Shown piece after piece: positions 25,420 to 36,900 of a stretch of 64,000 nucleotides of DNA (its first letter is position 1; each line of letters opens with the position of its first letter). Source of the DNA: Rotaria sp. Silwood1 (lineage: Eukaryota > Rotifera > Eurotatoria > Philodinida > Philodinidae); assembly GCA_905250075.1 (NCBI GenBank), contig CAJNOP010000028.1:124001-188000 (forward strand), given 5' to 3'. Both the position numbers and the translations under genes were made by a program. The notes beneath the pieces are model-generated. The model made no database searches and was not told the origin of the DNA. It saw only the letters and a program-made list of their open reading frames with translations.

Positions 25420-28400
25420 ATGTTTTTCATTTGGATTTTTTTAATTGTTATTTCAAATGTTATTTGCGAAGATTTTTATTCATTTACAGTTAAAGATTGG
25501 CAAGGAAATGATGTTTCATTAGAACAATATCGTGGAAAGGTATATCAATTTTCATATTGTATATGAAGAAGAAAAAAAAACAATATATGTTTATTTTATT
25601 TTAGGTTTCATTAGTTGTCAATGTAAGTTCTATTATCGTGTGCTTTGTTATGTATAAATTACACTTAGAAAAAAAATTACATATGACCTGTACGAATTAA
25701 TTTTTGAATCTGGTTAACAAGAGATTCAATCTTGTTGAAAATTTCCGATGTTCTCTAGAAATTGGAAAAGCTGAAAATTTTGGTAGAGAGTTAAAAAATT
25801 CTCGCAGTGTTAGAAGTAGTGATTAGTAGAAAAGAACAAAACCTATCATGACCCAGCAATTGTCCGCCCCTCCTCATTCCTATTCGCCTTGCAATGACAT
25901 TAACTGCTTATTTTAATTTCGCTTTCTGCCACAAAAAAAACATATAGTATTGCAAAATCCAGTTGCTGCTCGTAGTTACATCACAATTGGAGGAGAGAGT
26001 CCTTCCCATCTCACTCATTCGTAAAGAGCTATGATTCTGGTATCAAGCAAATGAGCGAATATTTAAGTGATCCTTTCCGTCTACCTCCATCATTTGCTAA
26101 TATGTAAATGATTGCTATCAGAACCTTTAAAGATTACTTGGTGTTACTTAACTTTGGTAGAAATAGCGACTTTTTTTTTATTAGATTCATTCTGAAGGAG
26201 TACAATTATCGAAAAATCTTGATTTTGGAACTTCGACATGAAACTATGTACACATAAAGATCTTTATTTGACTATCTCATAGACAAAGTTTGATCAGTTT
26301 TGGAGATCGCATTGCTAAGGTATGAATATATTGAGAGACCAATATCTTGATAATATGATATCCAAAACTAACAAAAATTTGTGTATGAGATAGTTTCATC
26401 AAGACTTTTATGTGTATATATGGTGTCAAGTCGAAATTCCGCATCTAAGGTTTTTCAAAAACCTGTAATCCTGCACCATAAATCTACTAAAAAGTCACAA
26501 TCTTGAACAAATCTAATCAAGAACAGAAGACCTTTAGAGGTAACGTTACTCTATTAATCTCATACAGGATGGCCGAAAAATCATTGACCAAAAGTTTTTT
26601 CGTATATCTTCGCTATTTCATATAGCTTTATCAATAATTTTTTTTTAAAGTGTAGATGAATATACCAAGTTTTTATTTATTCAAACGATCTTCCATATAA
26701 TTGTGCAAAACTCTCACGTTGAATCAAGATACAAAAATTTGAGTTTCTTTGTAAGAACCGAGTAATTCAACAATTGACTGAGGTTTTTTCTTTGATATTT
26801 TCATATAGTTAGATAGAGCTCGTCGAGATCTACAAGATTATGTATATTGAAAAATTTTTAAACCTTTTCTTTGAAGCAAAATTTACAGAAAATCGAAATA
26901 ATTAAAGAAAAAAAAAGCTACATAATCTTTTTCTGAAAATATAAAGAAAGCAAAATGTTTGCATCTTCATCCAAGATGATAGTTTTGCACAATAATATGG
27001 AAGGTCGTTTGGATAAATAAAAACTTGGTATATTCATCTATAGTTTGAAAAAAAACATTATTGATAAAGTTAAATGAAATAGCAAAGATAAACGAAAAAA
27101 CTTTTGGTCAATGTTTTTCCGGACACCCTGTATAGAGACAAATGAAGCAGATCACTTGTGAATGTTCTCTTGTTATTAGACAAAATAATGTTCGTATAAG
27201 ACATACATTTTTTCACTACTATTGCTTGTAAGTTTGAAATACTTTACTTTGATATTGCAATCTGCTGAATCGCGAATACCCCTTCTTTATTAGATGTTCA
27301 TGTAAACATAAACACAATCAATTATTTTAGTTACACTCCTCATTTCAGCTCCGATAGGATCGAAAACTAGTTTGCATGTCTTGTCAAGATGGAATACAGG
27401 TCAGGATTTTATTTTATTTGGTTTTTATATACACCGTATCAGTTGAATAGAGATATCTATTCTCTATTACTATAAAGAACAATATGCAGCTATTAGTAGG
27501 AATGAACCAATTTAAAAATTTGGAATAAATTGTTGTAGAATTATTAATTTTGCACATATTTAGAAAAATGAATTATTCAATTCCAATTTTTTCAAGACAT
27601 GTATTACTCTCTTCGTTATTACCGTATTTCTAATGGTCATCGTGTTATCGTACTATTTTTTCTGTTTTACGAGCTCAGAATCATCAATATTTTTTTTATC
27701 TATGTATCTATCATATGATACCAATCACTGGATAGTATTAAAGAAATTTTGATATTTTTAATTGGCAACAGCTGAAAATCAAACTAAAAACTCTGACTAA
27801 TCAGAAACACTTACAAAAAAAGAGATAACTAATAAAAGATAACTTGTGTTTTGACAACTAGTTATCAGTACTTTGAAATATTATTATTTTTTTATTCTGA
27901 AACTTAAAAGAAAAAATATTTGTGTTCAGAAAAAAAAAATTTGTTTAAATATTAATCTCGTTTAATTAAAACAGGTAGCTAGTGAATGTTCATTTACTGA
28001 TTCACATTTTGAAGCACTTGTTGGTATTCAACAAAAAATTAATAACGGTGGTCGAAATATCTTTCAAGTGCTTGCTTTTCCTAGTAATCAATTTGGCTAT
28101 CAAGAACCAAAAGTAAATAATTTTTAAAAAAATATTTTTTTTTTTGAAAATTTTATCTCTCAAGGATGATGCACAAATTCAATCATGGGCTCAATATATG
28201 TTTGATATTAATTTTCCTATTTTTGCTAAAGGTGCTGTTATACAACAACACGAGAACGACGACGAATTACCAGATGTTTGGAGATTTTTAAGTGGTAAAT
28301 AGATTCATCTTATAATAAATATGTTTTTATTGATAAGTTTGTTTTTTTGCTTAGAAAAAACTGAACCACCATCTTGGAATTTTTGGAAATATTTAATTGA

Positions 28401-28515
28401 TCCAAATGGTAAAGTTATTAAAGCATATGGATCAGACATAAATATTCGGCATATTTATCCTGATATACAAAGATTACTTGTTAAACATAAATTAATTAAT
28501 CAATCAGATTTATAA
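25420..28515 (+). CDS. GPX7/8: secreted/ER glutathione peroxidase, GPX7/GPX8 type
   Basis: Five exons: 25420-25539, 25605-25622, 27975-28112, 28165-28294, 28355-28515; 188 aa (human GPX7 187). The N-terminus MFFIWIFLIVISNVIC is a signal peptide. Domain landmarks are in order: DFYSFTVKDWQGNDVSLEQY, VSLVVNVASECSFTDSHF with the peroxidatic residue as Cys51, FPSNQFGYQEP, and PPSWNFWKYLIDPNGKV. It is a Cys enzyme, not a selenoenzyme. The second cysteine of the GPX7 FPCNQF motif is Ser83 here. The C-terminus QSDL stands where GPX7 has REDL and may be an ER-retention variant. Family knowledge: GPX7/8 remove peroxide in the ER and feed oxidation to PDI. Exon 2 is only 18 nt and is followed by a 2.35-kb intron holding two palindromic elements. 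Confidence 0.93.
26165..26500. repeat. foldback in GPX intron 2
   Basis: Arms of about 160 bp around a centre near 26330. Paired pieces: ACACATAAAGATCTTTATTT (left) with ACACATAAAAGTCTTGATGA (right arm, reverse-complemented), ACTATCTCATAGACAAA with ACTATCTCATACACAAA, and an outer GCGACTTTTTT with GTGACTTTTTAG. Non-coding. It ends about 65 bp before a second element. Confidence 0.78.
26565..27130. mobile_element. mariner-type MITE flanked by TA
   Basis: A 566-bp element whose ends are CAGGATGGCCGAAAAATCAT (left) and, reverse-complemented, CAGGGTGTCCGGAAAAACAT (right), with TA immediately outside each end (26563-26564 and 27131-27132). Arms are about 200 bp and include ATATACCAAGTTTTTATTTA on both sides. 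A CAGGGTGTCC-like end plus a TA duplication is typical of Tc1/mariner elements. There is no transposase frame, so it is non-autonomous. It lies inside the GPX intron. Confidence 0.88.
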
Positions 28516-29109
28516 TTAAATAATTCATATTCATAATTATTTCATCCTCCGATAAGATTAAAACATAAGATATGAATTTTATATTTATTCTGTTTTATTA
28601 TTATTATTTATATTCTAGTCTCAATATGTTATTCATGCATGGATTTAGGTGAACATTTTTTTTATACTTAAAGATTGCTAGTGTTTGCTGTTGTTTGCAA
28701 AAAATATTATTCTAAAATGTTTTTTTGTTTTTGGAATAAAATTGATAAATATCAACTTGGTTTTTATTTTTCGCTGCTTATTTAATTTGTATTTTTGTTT
28801 TGATGTTTTAAAATATTTAAATCTTTATATATATATATATATCATCAATTAGCTTCAATGGATTTAAAAAAAAACATGTTATGGATGAACGGTAATATAT
28901 CAAGCTGATGAATTATATTCAAAAGATTTGATTAAACAAGATGACTGCTAACGAATTAGGTTTTGATTTAATTCTTGTACTGTTTACTGTTTGTTTTTTT
29001 GCTTTACTAATAATTGAAAGTTATTCTTGATTTTCTATAGCTTATCTGTCTTTAAATGAACTTCTTTAGATAAACAAATTTTCTTTTCTAATTGTATTTT
29101 TTTTTGTCG
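28516..29109. other. spacer between GPX and the hydrolase pair
   Basis: AT-rich spacer. Contains a TA microsatellite near 28828-28842 and T-rich tracts. The last 100 bp before 29110 resemble the region before the second hydrolase copy (a T-rich run ending in TCG or CGC before ATGATG). Confidence 0.5.
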
Positions 29110-30045
29110 ATGATGTCTTCGAATCCTACTAGTCATTTTGTTAATATACCTAACCGTCCGATTGTTCAGGAAAATGGTAAAATAAGTCAAAGTCCATTGA
29201 AACTTCACTATTGGGAATGGAAAGGTCATGAACCTACAATACTTATTTGTCATGCTGCGTCATTCCATGGTCGATGCTATGATCGTATTATTAATGAAGC
29301 TTTACATGGTTTTCATGTAATTGCGTTGGATTTACGTGGTCATGGTCGATCACAAACACATCCACCCCCGTATCATGTTCGATGGCTTGGAGAAGATGTT
29401 TTACAATTTATTGAAACACTTAATCTTAACAAAGATAACCTTATTGGTATTGGTCATTCTATAGGTGGATATGTATTAACGTATGCTGCAGCAATAGCAC
29501 CAACACGTTTATTTCGATCTTTGCTTCTATTTGATCCTGGTATTATTTCTCATTCATTATATGGTATTGGTGATAAGAGACATGATTCATTAGAACATAT
29601 ACTTCGTCGAAAAGATCAATGGTTATCTGTTGAAGATATGATAGAAAGATTAGAAAAACGTGAACCATTTTCACGATGGCCAAAAGATATTGTTCGAAAT
29701 TATTGTACTTATGCATTGGATGAAAGTTCTAAACTTACATGTACTGCGGACGGAGAACATTCCTTGTATCAATCAAGTTTACAAACTTATTCAAATATTT
29801 ATCCATTTATTGAACAATCAAAATTTATTAAAGATATTCCAATACATATCGTAAGATCATCACTTCCATTAAGTGTAGGTCAATTTGATACATCACCAAC
29901 AGCACCTGATCTTGTAAAATGGTTTAAAAAAGGACGAGATACTTATATAAAACATGTTACACATTTATTTCCGATGGAACAACCAGAGTTAACAGCTAAA
30001 TTTGTGAAAGAGATGATTAAAGAAAATATACATTCGCAACTTTAG
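29110..30045 (+). CDS. alpha/beta hydrolase, copy 1 (intronless)
   Basis: Single exon, 311 aa, starting at ATGATG (29110). An alpha/beta-hydrolase core is clear: ILICHAASFHGRCYDRI (oxyanion-hole region), VIALDLRGHGRS, then the nucleophile elbow GIGHSIGG with Ser117, and a C-terminal histidine in THLFPMEQPE. The acid residue is probably the Asp of GQFDTSP or a nearby one. A lid-like insertion lies between about residues 150 and 240. Substrate unknown; the layout fits esterase, epoxide-hydrolase or haloalkane-dehalogenase relatives, and the sequence does not decide. There is no signal peptide. The gene has no introns while its metazoan neighbours have many, which is compatible with bacterial or fungal origin. 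A second copy lies 1.7 kb downstream on the same strand. Confidence 0.9.
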   Translation: MMSSNPTSHFVNIPNRPIVQENGKISQSPLKLHYWEWKGHEPTILICHAASFHGRCYDRIINEALHGFHVIALDLRGHGRSQTHPPPYHVRWLGEDVLQFIETLNLNKDNLIGIGHSIGGYVLTYAAAIAPTRLFRSLLLFDPGIISHSLYGIGDKRHDSLEHILRRKDQWLSVEDMIERLEKREPFSRWPKDIVRNYCTYALDESSKLTCTADGEHSLYQSSLQTYSNIYPFIEQSKFIKDIPIHIVRSSLPLSVGQFDTSPTAPDLVKWFKKGRDTYIKHVTHLFPMEQPELTAKFVKEMIKENIHSQL

Positions 30046-31710
30046 ATGATTCTAATAGAATAACAAATAAAACATATGTTTTGGTCTAAACAGAAATTCG
30101 AATTTTGAACTGAATTATTTTTTCGACAAAATTAAAATTAAATTACAAGTAAATTAATTACGCTTTCCTCACAAAGTTAGTTGTTGTAAAAATTGCGAAA
30201 ATTTTCATAAATAACGTGATTCTTTTATTTGTCATCTCGTTTTTTTTCCAAAAATTTCTGTCATTTTCTGCTTATAAAATATAATTTTTTCAGATGAAGT
30301 GGAAAATCTTTTTTTTTTCACTTTTTTCTCTGTTTATGTGTTGTTGATTGCTCCTCTCAGAATTCTCGAAGAAACTTCATTATTGTTAATGATTTTGTTT
30401 TTTGTTTAAAAGATCATGTCAAGATGCTAGGCATGACACAGCTCGTTTTTTTTTAAATGGCGCTTTGTTACTATTATCTAAGAGAGGACTTTTATAATTA
30501 GAGCGCCATGTTTTAGAGCCATTAAATTTTTCATTTTCAAAATTAAGAATGTGAACAAAAAGACTGTGTCATGCTGTGCATCCTGACATGCTCTATTAAA
30601 TCAAAGAAGTAAGTCAATATATTGAAGGTCCAGAGAGAATCTTGAGTTGCCTAATGAGTTAATTTTGATTCTTCTTAGCTGAAAATCTTCTGAAAACATC
30701 GTAGTATCAAATTGAAAATTTCATGCCATTCGAATTTCTCTAAGCTATAATCGATTTAGGAGAGGTGACCATTGAGTTAAACAAAGTTAGAGTCTGAACA
30801 AATAAAAATATTTTTTCATTTTACAAAGAATATTTGTATGATTTAGTTTGTCAATATGAGATATTAGAAATAAATTTTACGATTGAACTGATTTAAAATC
30901 AATCTGTACAGAAGAATTAAGAAAATATTACACTGACTGAAGCAAATAAACTTAGATTTAGTAGATTGAGAAGTGAATCTAAATCAATACCTTTCATAAA
31001 ATAATGTCTATATGAAAAAGCAAGAATTTTTCGTTCGATTATATACCATTCTAAAGTAGGATACTTAAAATATTTTGGTCCATAAGTTATAATATTAAGG
31101 ATTGTCACTTGTTCGATATAAGTGGTATTTTTCAAATGCAACAAGCTTTTCATTTATCTTCAGCTTGATTAATTTACTTCTAGTCAAATTTTCAATACGT
31201 TCAGACAAAACAGGAATTCTGATTTCATCCTGATATATACAGAATTTAATCATATTTCAAATTTAATCGTAATATATATATACGTCATTATGACGATGTA
31301 TTTGCTTCTCGATTTTTTCTTACAAACACAACAATGAATTCAAAAATAAAAGCATCATATAACTTGAGAATTATTTTGTTTGATAGTAAACATATTTCAG
31401 ATCATTTTCTTTATTGAAGAGAAAAATCAAAATATTAATCTGGATAGCTATAGATATGAATGTTTCAATACAGAAATATTCAAATTTTTCATGACAGAAC
31501 AATTGTTCTTCAGTCGAACCTATGAAAATCAAGACTCTATCCATTTTTATTATAATCAAATAAGATTCTAAAAACGACATATCATCTAAGTTACAGTACA
31601 ACATGCCCATCGCTATACAAATAAATTAATAATAAATAGAAGATATGATTAAATTTATGTTTTCTTTTTTAGATTATATGATTTTTACTTTTTCTCGTAT
31701 TTTTCGTCGC
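30046..31710. other. spacer between the hydrolase copies
   Basis: About 1.7 kb. Holds a small palindromic element (30410-30605). Frames at 30917-31153 (-) and 31371-31610 (both strands) are AT-driven and overlap on opposite strands, so I do not call them genes. The last 40 bp resemble the 5' flank of copy 1. Confidence 0.5.
30410..30605. repeat. small palindromic MITE-like element
   Basis: Ends pair as ATGTCAAGATGCTAGGCATG (left) and ATGTCAGGATGCACAGCATG (right, reverse-complemented), each followed by ACACAG. Inside is a second pair, AATGGCGCT and AGCGCCATG. Total about 195 bp, non-coding, with an AT-rich flank that hides any target duplication. Confidence 0.75.
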
Positions 31711-32649
31711 ATGATGTCAACTTGTCCAAGTAGTCATTTTATTACTTTATCTAATCGTCCAATCGTTCAGACTAATGGTGAAACGGTTCAAGGGCCACTT
31801 AAACTTCATTATTGGGAATGGCAAGGTCGTCAACCTACAATACTTTTTTGTCATGCTGCATCCTTCCATGGTCGATGCTATGATCGTATTATTAATGAAG
31901 CTTTACATGGTTTTCATGTAATTGCTTTGGATTTTCGAGGTCATGGTCGATCACAAACACATCCACCTCCTTATCCTTTTCGATGGCATGGAGAAGATGT
32001 TTTACAATTTATTGAAACACTTAATCTTAACAAAGATAACCTTATTGGTGTTGGTCATTCTCTAGGTGGATATTCTTTGACTCGTGCTGCAGCAGCAGCA
32101 TCAAGCCGACTATTTCAATCATTACTCTTACTCGATCCTGTTATTTTTCATCGATCAATGTATCAAGATCATGATTATTCGTCTACTTTAGATTACATTG
32201 TACGCCGAAAAAGTCAATGGTTATCTGTTGAAGATATGATATCAAGTTTAGAAAAACGTGAGCCATTTTCACGATGGCCACCAGAGACTCTTCGTAGTTA
32301 TTGTACTTATGCTCTTGATGAGAATAATAAACTTGTATGTGCACCCAATGGAGAAGCATCAATATATACATCAAGTATACTAGCCGAATCAAATTTATAT
32401 CCATTAATTGAAAAATCAAAATTTATTAAAGATATTCCAATACATATTGTAAGATCAACATTTCCAAATAATTTCGGTCAATTTGATACATCACCAACAG
32501 TACCTAATCTAGTTAAATGGTTTCAAAAAGGACGAGACACAAAATTAGAAAATTCGAAACATTTCTTTCCAATGGAACAACCACAAATAGTAATGGATTT
32601 AGTAAAAGAATTGATAAAAGAAAACGAAAAACTATTCTGCCATCTATAA
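31711..32649 (+). CDS. alpha/beta hydrolase, copy 2 (intronless)
   Basis: Single exon of 312 aa from ATGATG at 31711. It aligns without gaps to copy 1 through the core: ILFCHAASFHGRCYDRI, VIALDFRGHGRS and GVGHSLGG with Ser117 at the same position; the His region reads KHFFPMEQPQ. By eye the two copies are roughly 70% identical, with long identical blocks in the first half (RIINEALHGFHVIALD) and more change in the lid and C-terminus. The frame stays open upstream to 31645, but the 22 extra codons are AT-rich and lack a counterpart in copy 1, so I use the shared start. The conserved flank before ATG shows the duplication included the promoter side. Substrate unknown. Confidence 0.9.
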   Translation: MMSTCPSSHFITLSNRPIVQTNGETVQGPLKLHYWEWQGRQPTILFCHAASFHGRCYDRIINEALHGFHVIALDFRGHGRSQTHPPPYPFRWHGEDVLQFIETLNLNKDNLIGVGHSLGGYSLTRAAAAASSRLFQSLLLLDPVIFHRSMYQDHDYSSTLDYIVRRKSQWLSVEDMISSLEKREPFSRWPPETLRSYCTYALDENNKLVCAPNGEASIYTSSILAESNLYPLIEKSKFIKDIPIHIVRSTFPNNFGQFDTSPTVPNLVKWFQKGRDTKLENSKHFFPMEQPQIVMDLVKELIKENEKLFCHL

Positions 32650-32777
32650 TGACTAACAATGCGAAAATACATTTTTTTTTGCATACGTCATCATAATATG
32701 ACCATGCAGTTTTATTAAAGGTATAAAAAGTTATGCAATGTTTTGATTTTAGATATATTCGTGAAATAATAAAAGAA

Positions 32778-33918
32778 ATGACATCAACAAAACCAATTGC
32801 AGTAGTTATTGGTAAGTAAATATAGGAGGAATAATTTTTTTTTTCTTCATGAATTAATCTTGATTATAATTATAGGCGTAGGTCCAGGTTTGGGAGCAGC
32901 ATTAGCCAAACGGTATAATCTTATTTATAATATTTGATTAATATTAAAATCTTTTTTTTTTCTTAAAGATTTGCAACTGGTGGTTACTCCATTGGTCTTA
33001 TTGCACGAAAAGAAAGTAGTTTACAACCTGTACAAAAAGAACTCGAACAACAAGGTCATACAGGTGATTAAGTTCTGTTGTTATCATATATATATATTGA
33101 TATTAACCTACATATTATATGTTATAGCTTTGAGTGTTACAGCTGATGCTGGTGATATATCATCTGTAAAAAATGCTTTTAATACAATTCGAGCAAAATT
33201 TGGCAAGGATCCTGAAGTATTGTTATACAATGCTAGTGGATTTCTTTATAGTAACTTGAATTATTTTCTTTTCTTTTTGTATTTTTCTAATCAAATATAA
33301 TTTATTCTATATTAAAGAAAGTTTGTTGGATTTGAAACCTGAAGCACTTCAAGAAGCACTTAATGTCTGCGTTGTTGGTGGTTTAGTTGCCAGTCAAGAA
33401 GTAAATACAAGTGAGAAAAAAAATTAGGTTTTTGATTATAATTATTCATAGGTTCTTCCAAGCATGATCAAAAATGGCAAAGGAACAATATTGTTTACTG
33501 GTGCAACGGCTAGTCTTCGTGGTTCAGCCGAATTTGCTGGATTTGCTGCAGCAAAATTTGCTTTACGTGCATTAGCTCAATCGATGGCTCGTGAATTCGG
33601 TCCAAAAGGTATTCATGTTGCTCATATAATTATTGATGGATTAATTAACACACCTAGTCAAGTTCAAAGTAAGATTATTTTTCTTCTCAGAAAAAACCAA
33701 GCAATCATTGATTACATACTTAGGTCAACCTAACAAAGATATTGAATCATTTCTTAATAGTGATTCGGTATGAGTCATTCAGTATCTTAACTTTTTTTTC
33801 CATTGAATGGAATTTTTATTTGTTTTAGATTGCTGAGACATATTGGCAATTACATATTCAACCTCGTTCAACATGGACGCAAGAACTTGATCTTCGTCCT
33901 TCAGTAGAGCCATTTTAA
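32778..33918 (+). CDS. short-chain dehydrogenase/reductase lacking the usual Ser/Tyr
   Basis: Eight exons: 32778-32811, 32876-32912, 32969-33063, 33128-33250, 33318-33400, 33452-33668, 33724-33767, 33829-33918; 240 aa in phase. Cofactor site: VVIGVGPGLGAALAKRF, a Gly-rich Rossmann loop. LLYNASG corresponds to the NNAG motif. The catalytic region reads TGATASLRGSAEFAGFAAAK: Lys159 is kept, but the expected Tyr is Phe155 and the expected Ser is Ala142. The following ALRALAQSMAREFGPKGIHV is like a group of bacterial SDRs I recall with the same F-x3-K. It may therefore be a non-classical reductase or a non-catalytic NAD(P) binder. The gene starts 128 bp after hydrolase copy 2 on the same strand. 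Seven short introns show it is an established host gene even if its origin was bacterial. Confidence 0.9.
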
Positions 33919-36900
33919 AATAGAACTTTGCTGTGTGTCAAAACTGTCTTACTCTTTTTGATTATGTCTATTATATTGTTTATTCATGAAATGACTAATT
34001 CTAAGAAAAATTCATTTAGTTAAATAAAGAAAACAAAATAGTTCGTATTAAGTCAAATATATTGTTTTTTTTTGCCTTAAAATCAAGTATTAGAATAATG
34101 TTTGTGTCTTTTCTAAATATCGGCAGTATTACAAGATAATGAATAACTGGCGCCTGCAAGCAATAAAAAAAAAATGTAAATTTTGTAATGTTTTTCAGGC
34201 CTGTTTATTTATTTAAAAATAAGTCAGGAATCTTTATTTTCTGCTTCGTCGGCAAAAACTGTATCGAAAAACATTTCTGGAAGCTTTTTTTTTGATATGA
34301 TAACTACCTTCATCTATTAATTGACTCTACAGTATAATGAGAATACTGTAGCCTGTGAACTATTTATGTACTTTGTGGAAGTTTGTTTCTAATATTCAAG
34401 ACAGCATTCACGCGTTTAATTATTTATATCTATAAAAGCAATTAAAAAAATAGTTTTTTTTTGTTCAGAACGTATATAATACATTTGACCATTTAATAAA
34501 TAATTATCCATATTTTATTAAAAATAAAAATTTATACCTGGTGGTAAATTTCATGATATTTTAGAGATGAAGAGAAGTTAGGCGTTATTTGATAAAGTGC
34601 TTGAAACTGTGCCAAATGTTCATTGTTGATAAAAATGATTATATTATTAATAAAATATAGTTATATTCTATTGGAACCCATATTTTTTATATCAGCTATG
34701 GTGTAAGTTAAACTGAAACTAAATTTCAAACTATAGTTGTAATTCGTATTTTAACTAATTTTTCAAGTTATCAATCTCTAGATGCTAGAAAAAGCACATT
34801 AAATCGTATGAGAAATGTTATCAAGAGAGATGTAATAATGATAATAGTCAAATGAATAATCAGAATCTTATCAAACAGATCTCCCATGATGATAATTGTT
34901 CGATTTCATGTTCACACAAATTGCACATTCATAGTTCAGTTTAAAACAAACTAGAACAGCAAGTATACAAACAACTAGTTCTATTATTACATTGTTTTTT
35001 GACAAATCTATTTGAGTTATAAATATATTAGCAAAGATTAACGCACTCTCATCCATAAAATCATCAATAAACACAAATAAAAACAAGTTAATCAATACAT
35101 TTTTATTCGATGTTCATGAGATGACTTTTTGGTTTTGTTGGATTAATTCGCAAACAATAAGATCTTCATGAATATTTTATACATAATATAATAAAACAAA
35201 TTGAACTCTTTAAGTATATAATTTATATTCAAAAAGACAACTCATCCAATTCATGATTTCTTGGAATATTAAATAAAACATTACGTCATAAATTTATCAT
35301 AGTCTCCGAAATGTATTTAATAATAAATAATGTGACGAGGCGTCTCGAAGAGGAAGGAAATGGGAATTATAAGAGCAAGCTAACCCTTCGCTTCGAGAAA
35401 ACTATCATTTTTACCTAGCAAAACTCATCCTTTTTTTTATTGAAAGAAAAAATATATCGTAGCATGAATAGAAACTTTTCAGCCTTGTTATTTTTAAAGA
35501 TTTGAATAAGCAGTTTTTTCTAGCTCTCAACTTTTTTCTCGCGCTTCTCTCTACCACTTTTCTTATGTGCCATATCGTTAGATAAACATATGAATAATTC
35601 GCACCATCGTACTAGTAAATATATGAATATTGTTCTATATTTTTTATCTATGTATAAATTCATTAGTTCGAAGAAAAAAAATCTATTTTTTCTAAATTCA
35701 CATACAAGAAATATTTATATCTTTAACAGGATGTCAATGTAATGTGATTCAGATACATAATTTCTACTTGCAGTTCAGTTCGAATAGTCAGAACTTATTT
35801 CATACTTTGTAAGTATGTTATTAATCATAATCGCATGATTTCAATGGTGAGTAGATTTCTCTATTTTAATTGTTGATATGATAATCAAATCGATGATTTT
35901 GAGAACACATTATTTTTGCAAAGTTTTTGACACAAACAACTCTAAAATGTTAGACTATATTAAGCACTGTAATTATAAAAATAACTATGTGATCGATACA
36001 CTTAGCAGATGTCAAATATGAGTGTGGTTAATGTTTTTAGAAAATGACTATTCAGAACTGGCAAGGACCCGATAAACTATGAATTGTCTTTATCAATCAT
36101 GAAACGTAAAAAGTTTAACCAAGTCATGCACATAACGGATCTATGCCTTTGCCGTAAGTGTCGCTATTATTTGCCTTCAAACTGAAATTCTTTCTGATTG
36201 AAATGAAATAAAATTAGTCATGACACATACAAACTCATGTGAACATCACACGATAGAAAAGGCATTCTCTTGTTTTCTGTAATTATAAAAATAAAATAGT
36301 TATAGTCTTTTTCTTTCTCTTCTCATTAATTTTATAGACAAAATTACTCAGAATGCATGCATATTGCATTGCCTTATTATTAGCAATATAAAACGTAGGA
36401 GTAGAACTGTAAGTGTCTATCTATTGTGCATTGTTCCAGCTGTTGAATATATATGCATATAATTTCAATAGAAAACAAAATACGCGGTTAGCATATATTT
36501 TCTACTTAAATTGCTGCATATAAACATCTGTAAATTAATTTCACGTAGAAAAATGCGTCAATCGATTTCAATGTTCTGACTAATTATATATCAATATTTA
36601 AGTCAGATCGCAACAGGATACCACATATGAGTTTTAAGAATGAGAGAGAGAAAAAAATATATAAGAGATGTTGAATATGTTTACATCGAATTATTAAAAA
36701 CCGAATAGTCGCTGAGTATATTATTTCTATCATTTGTCTTTATAGTTAAAGTTACTATGAGCAACCATGATAACAACAATGGAACAAACCACACTGAGAT
36801 CATTTCATATATTTTATAAGGTAATGACAGACAGATCACAGAAGTCTACAGTTGCTTGTAAACTAGTAGGTGGCGTAGGAATATCTGTCTTGTAGAGATA

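Noticed and set aside
31645..31710. Upstream start for hydrolase copy 2
   Set aside because: Extra 22 codons are AT-rich and absent from copy 1; the ATGATG start is shared by both copies.
34871..35095. Minus-strand frame with a hydrophobic stretch
   Set aside because: No splice context or homology, and the hydrophobic run comes from T-rich codons.
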